Source: Tetrahymena thermophila SB210
Taxonomy: Eukaryota > Ciliophora > Oligohymenophorea > Hymenostomatida > Tetrahymenidae
Length of the DNA: 64,000 bases
Assembly (NCBI RefSeq): GCF_000189635.1
Contig: NW_002476575.1
Span: 124,001 to 188,000, forward strand
Direction: 5' to 3'
Part shown: piece by piece, positions 61,901 to 64,000 of the stretch
How the letters are laid out: every line of letters starts with the position of its first letter
Numbering within the stretch: the stretch's first letter is position 1
Program-made: the position numbers and the translations under genes
The notes under the pieces: generated by a model
Databases searched by the model: none
What the model saw: only the letters and a program-made list of their open reading frames with translations
What the model was told of the DNA's origin: nothing

Positions 61901-64000
61901 TATCTATTTACTAGGCTAATCTTGCTATATTTTTGATATGTAAACTTTAGAGGAAACTTAAGTATCTTTTCCAACTTACCCAAACATATAAAACTATTTC
62001 ATGATTAGTAACTAACCATATTTCCTAGTCTATTTTCCCAACTTAGTAATTATTATTATATTTTTTCCTATTTAAATTTATTTTAATAATTAAAATTTTA
62101 TTCTATTTTATATAATTTTTTTTTCTTATATTTTACTAATAAATTTTATTTAATAGGAGAAGAGCTTAGTTTTTAATATCAGTAATTAATAATTCTAGCA
62201 AGCAGTAAACGTGGAATAAAGCTAAAACTCAAAATTTGTAATTAAAAACGAAGAAATATTAATATTTGATTAAAATAAAACTCAAAAAATAATACCATAT
62301 TTTTCTTTAGCTTTAAAAGTAACTTCTCTCTAAATTAATACTTTCAGTTTAATCAAAAACAAATTAGCTGGCATAACCTTTTCAAGGGATAGTTTATAAA
62401 TTTTAGATTTAAATAGCAAGTCAATAGAAACAATAAGTAAGTTTATATATTTATTTCTTATTTATTTATTAAAACATATTAATTTAATTTTAAAAAGATG
62501 CAGATAAATAAATATGGTTTTGGTTTTTCTATAATTAACAGTTCTACTTTATAATTAAAGAAACGGAATAAGGTTATTTGTACAATTAATAGTTTGTATT
62601 AATAAAATAATTAGGAAATATTTTATACTAAAGTTTTGATGATAAATCAAATATTTTAGTATTCCAGACTGTAAGTTAAGATACTCTCAATTTTTACTTA
62701 CTCAACAGCGATGTTTTACTTTCAGTTTAAATAGAAAAGTACCGTTATATGCCTTCATTTTAATTTTATAACTTTGAAGAATATAGCTTAGTCCTTATAA
62801 CTATGTCAGCCAAAGAAGCATATTTTATTAATTATGAGCAGGGGATCATTTTTAAGTTTGAAAATGGAGGATAGAAAATTAAATTCAGTGATGGATTGTT
62901 TATTCAAGATAAGTATATAGTGACATTTGAATACTAATTTATTTATAAATTTTAAATTTAGCAGGGAGATATTAAGCTGATTAAGCAATATTAACCTAGT
63001 ATAGATTTTTTGGAAATATATAACCAATATTCTAATTAGTTAACCTTGGCTTATAATTTTGAATCAAATCAATTAATATTAGTTAATTTGTAAAAATACA
63101 TTATGTCCTTTGATTTAGATACTTTTGTTAACGTTTGCTAATAGTAATATTAGCAAGTACTAGGTTTTGTTTATTTTCAAGAATAAAATGTAAATTTTTA
63201 ATAAAGTTGATTTATTTTAAAAGTTATTTTTTATTATATTTTATTTAGATAGTTATTTCTTTGAAGACCTCTTCTTTTACAATATTATACCTTAATTCTT
63301 GCATTGTAAAATCTCAAAATCTGATGGGCATAACATTTACTGCATAACCTCAACTCAATGTATAATACAATCTCAATATTTTTTTGATTAAGACTTCAGA
63401 CTTACTCGTCTTAGTATCAACAAATGGATTAGAGGTTTATTAATTTAGTACATTAAATTATTTAATAACAAATAACTATAAGTATGATAACAAATACACT
63501 CAAATTTAATCATTTATTTTAGAAGACTCAAACGAAATAATATTGACTACTACTGATAACTAAATATAGATTTATGATTTAGCTACAAGTTTATTCTATA
63601 ACCCGAAATTCTTAGATACATCTTTTGAGAATAATTTTGTTTACTTTAATGAGTTGAATATTGTTTCATATTTAAATTAAAACTCTGGGGTAATAGAAAT
63701 TAAAAATGTGAAATAATAAAATCTAATAAAATAAATAAAATTAAATACTCCTTATACTATTTAAAAATATAGCTTCTTCTTTCAGAAAGTATCTCAAAGT
63801 AAAATAATAGTATTTGTTTCATAGAATGAGTATCACATAGTAGATGTTTAAAACTATAGCTATGATATTTATAAAATATCCTTTAGGTGCTTAAAGGTTA
63901 AAAACTAAAACTTTAATATTTTTTGTTTGAATGAAATGTCTCAAATTTACAAGCTTAATTTGGCAAGTTTTAAATTCGATCTAATATTTAATTAAATCTC
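58913..64000 (+). CDS. Giant Cys-rich multi-pass membrane protein, copy 2, partial at right edge
   Basis: Exons seen are 58913-59113, 59176-59559, 59630-60499, 60578-60668, 60727-62045, 62157-62436, 62498-63189 and 63249 to the edge. They join in frame for about 1529 residues with no TGA. The signal peptide (KKLLFVQLLFSVIVYTQ) and Cys-rich region (CQSQGKYYSSKLQSCGECSKEC, then CKLCKVNNCKICNDAQICLEC) match copy 1, as do blocks such as YYKYPELIPYFEIAYNQTAY, QVFSRYAGGK and LVSTNGLEVYQFSTLNY. Exon lengths are 201, 384, 870, 91, 1319, 280 and 692, against 201, 387, 870, 91, 1325, 286 and 689 in copy 1, with identical phases. The beta-helix, second Cys module and membrane part of copy 1 should lie beyond the window edge. 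Function unknown; probably a surface protein like its neighbour. Confidence 0.85.

Noticed and set aside
1..64000. tRNA, rRNA, CRISPR array, transposon or viral genes
   Set aside because: No B-box-like GGTTCGAA context, no regularly spaced repeats, and no transposase or polymerase motifs were seen on either strand.

Overview
The window reads as macronuclear DNA of a ciliate, most likely Tetrahymena or a close relative. Every long coding region runs through many in-frame TAA and TAG codons and stops only at TGA, the ciliate code in which TAA/TAG encode Gln. Other fitting traits are AT-rich DNA, kilobase-scale spacers without genes, poly-Gln/poly-Asn stretches and short AT-rich GT...AG introns. 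Gene models were read by eye with that code. Introns were placed where the reading frame, splice dinucleotides and homology between paralogs agreed.

Layout: 1-327 is the 5' end of a minus-strand gene of unknown function. 3707-7285 (+) is an intronless Na+/K+-type P-type ATPase. 8598-15175 (+) is a three-exon gene for a ~2088-residue TPR protein with a degenerate kinase domain. 16390-17694 (+) is a Sec14/CRAL-TRIO protein ending in a CaaX-like tail. 18376-22936 (-) is a six-transmembrane K+ channel with a cyclic-nucleotide-binding-like domain and a CCHC zinc knuckle. 24016-25272 and 26087-~27349 (-) are tandem paralogs with a possible PAS-like fold. 28398-30425 (+) is a leucine-rich-repeat gene with one 90-base exon per repeat.

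The second half holds a Prp4-type WD40 splicing factor (31262-32899, -) and two MATE transporters (33640-36263 and 39766-42275, both -), which flank a small secreted, probably GPI-anchored Cys-rich protein (38579-39031, +). A five-exon acid-lipase-like gene follows (45114-47029, +). Last comes a tandem pair of giant Cys-rich multi-pass membrane proteins: 47408-58160 is complete, with 13 exons and ~3176 residues, and 58913 onward runs off the right edge.

There is no operon logic, and genes sit on both strands. Functional themes are membrane transport (ATPase, K+ channel, two MATE carriers), cell surface (GPI protein, giant membrane proteins) and lipid handling (CRAL-TRIO, lipase). No tRNA, rRNA, CRISPR array, transposase or viral gene was recognised. 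The strongest unusual signals are the exon-equals-repeat LRR gene, the giant-gene duplication with near-identical exon lengths, the zinc knuckle behind a K+ channel CNBD, and altered cation-site residues in the ATPase.
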